Source of the DNA: Lachnospiraceae bacterium UBA7188
GTDB taxonomy: Bacteria > Bacillota > Clostridia > Lachnospirales > Lachnospiraceae
NCBI GenBank assembly: GCA_002490995.1
Contig: DKVC01000092.1
Coordinates: 1-30,434 of the forward strand
Direction: 5' to 3'
DNA length: 30,434 bases
The notes under the pieces were generated by a model that saw only the letters and a program-made list of their open reading frames with translations, did not search any database and was not told where the DNA came from. A program made the translations under genes and the position numbers. This document shows positions 30,297 to 30,434 of this stretch, in pieces (within the stretch, counting starts at the first letter, position 1; the number at the start of each line of letters is the position of its first letter).

Positions 30297-30434
30297 TCCG
30301 GCAATTCCTAAACGTAGAATGCATCGGTAATCCGGAGTTGAAAGCGGCAATTATAGTGCACGCCGTTGTGATTTGCAGTAACCAACACCAAAGCCACTAT
30401 CACTACAGTGGCTTTAGGAATTGTCGGAAAATAA
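30291..30434. repeat. Inverted repeat pair at the right edge, 22 bp, one mismatch
   Basis: The arm at 30291-30312 (TTATTTTCCGGCAATTCC...) matches the reverse complement of 30413-30434 at 21 of 22 positions. The arms flank 100 bp that contain a smaller hairpin, AAAGCCACT (30390-30398) / AGTGGCTTT (30407-30415). The right arm reaches the window end, so the repeat may be longer. It could be a small inverted-repeat element, the end of an insertion sequence or a second invertible site. No gene is present in 30,167-30,434. Confidence 0.6.

Noticed and set aside
1..30434. CRISPR arrays, rRNA or tRNA genes.
   Set aside because: No regularly spaced repeat-spacer pattern or conserved rRNA/tRNA sequence was seen anywhere in the window.

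Overview
The window looks like chromosomal DNA of a gut Lachnospiraceae-type Firmicute (Clostridia). The evidence is the strong AGGAGG ribosome sites, Firmicute -35/-10 promoters, LPXTG and sortase C pilus genes, and small Lachnospiraceae-type conserved proteins. No 16S or other marker is present, so the genus is not resolved.

Region 1 (1 to about 13,600) is the right part of a prophage that continues beyond the left edge. Leftward genes at 1-7,348 form an early and replication module: replication protein, a one-chain Mre11-Rad50 (SbcD-SbcC) fusion, a zinc-finger protein that may act in recombination, SSB, and small DNA-binding proteins. A control region at 7,349-7,557 holds opposed promoters and four copies of a TTTTGCGGT-type operator. 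Rightward lysogeny genes follow: XRE repressor, a small protein, a two-helix membrane protein and a large serine integrase, ending at a bidirectional terminator (10,600-10,633). Nine small leftward genes (10,644-13,565) include a Lar-type restriction-alleviation protein, a LysM protein and zinc-ribbon proteins.

Region 2 (about 13,600-26,670) is a leftward sortase-pilus operon. In transcription order it encodes a coiled-coil protein, signal peptidase I, a 2,080-residue LPETG adhesin with twelve His/Cys repeats, an LPSTG major pilin, a class C sortase, a pilin-like protein without a sorting signal, and two TasA/SipW-type secreted proteins. The last gene runs into prophage DNA: its reading frame now ends inside, and overlaps, the first prophage gene. 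This suggests the phage integrated at the 3' end of the operon.

Region 3 (26,701-27,915) is the most notable part. A 30-bp inverted repeat (one mismatch) flanks a 190-bp AT-rich segment between the pilus operon and a tyrosine recombinase whose stop codon lies inside one repeat. The segment carries a candidate extended -10 promoter that, in this assembly, points away from the pilus operon. I read this as a phase-variable invertible promoter, captured in the OFF orientation.

Region 4 (27,960-30,434) holds a decayed Rpn-type nuclease/transposase fragment, a small conserved protein with a strong promoter and possibly an ATT start, and a CPA2-family cation/proton antiporter. It ends with nested inverted repeats at the right edge.

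Together the data suggest a pilus locus switched by DNA inversion, with a prophage attached to its downstream end so that the switch may also influence the phage's small leftward genes. That last link is inference.
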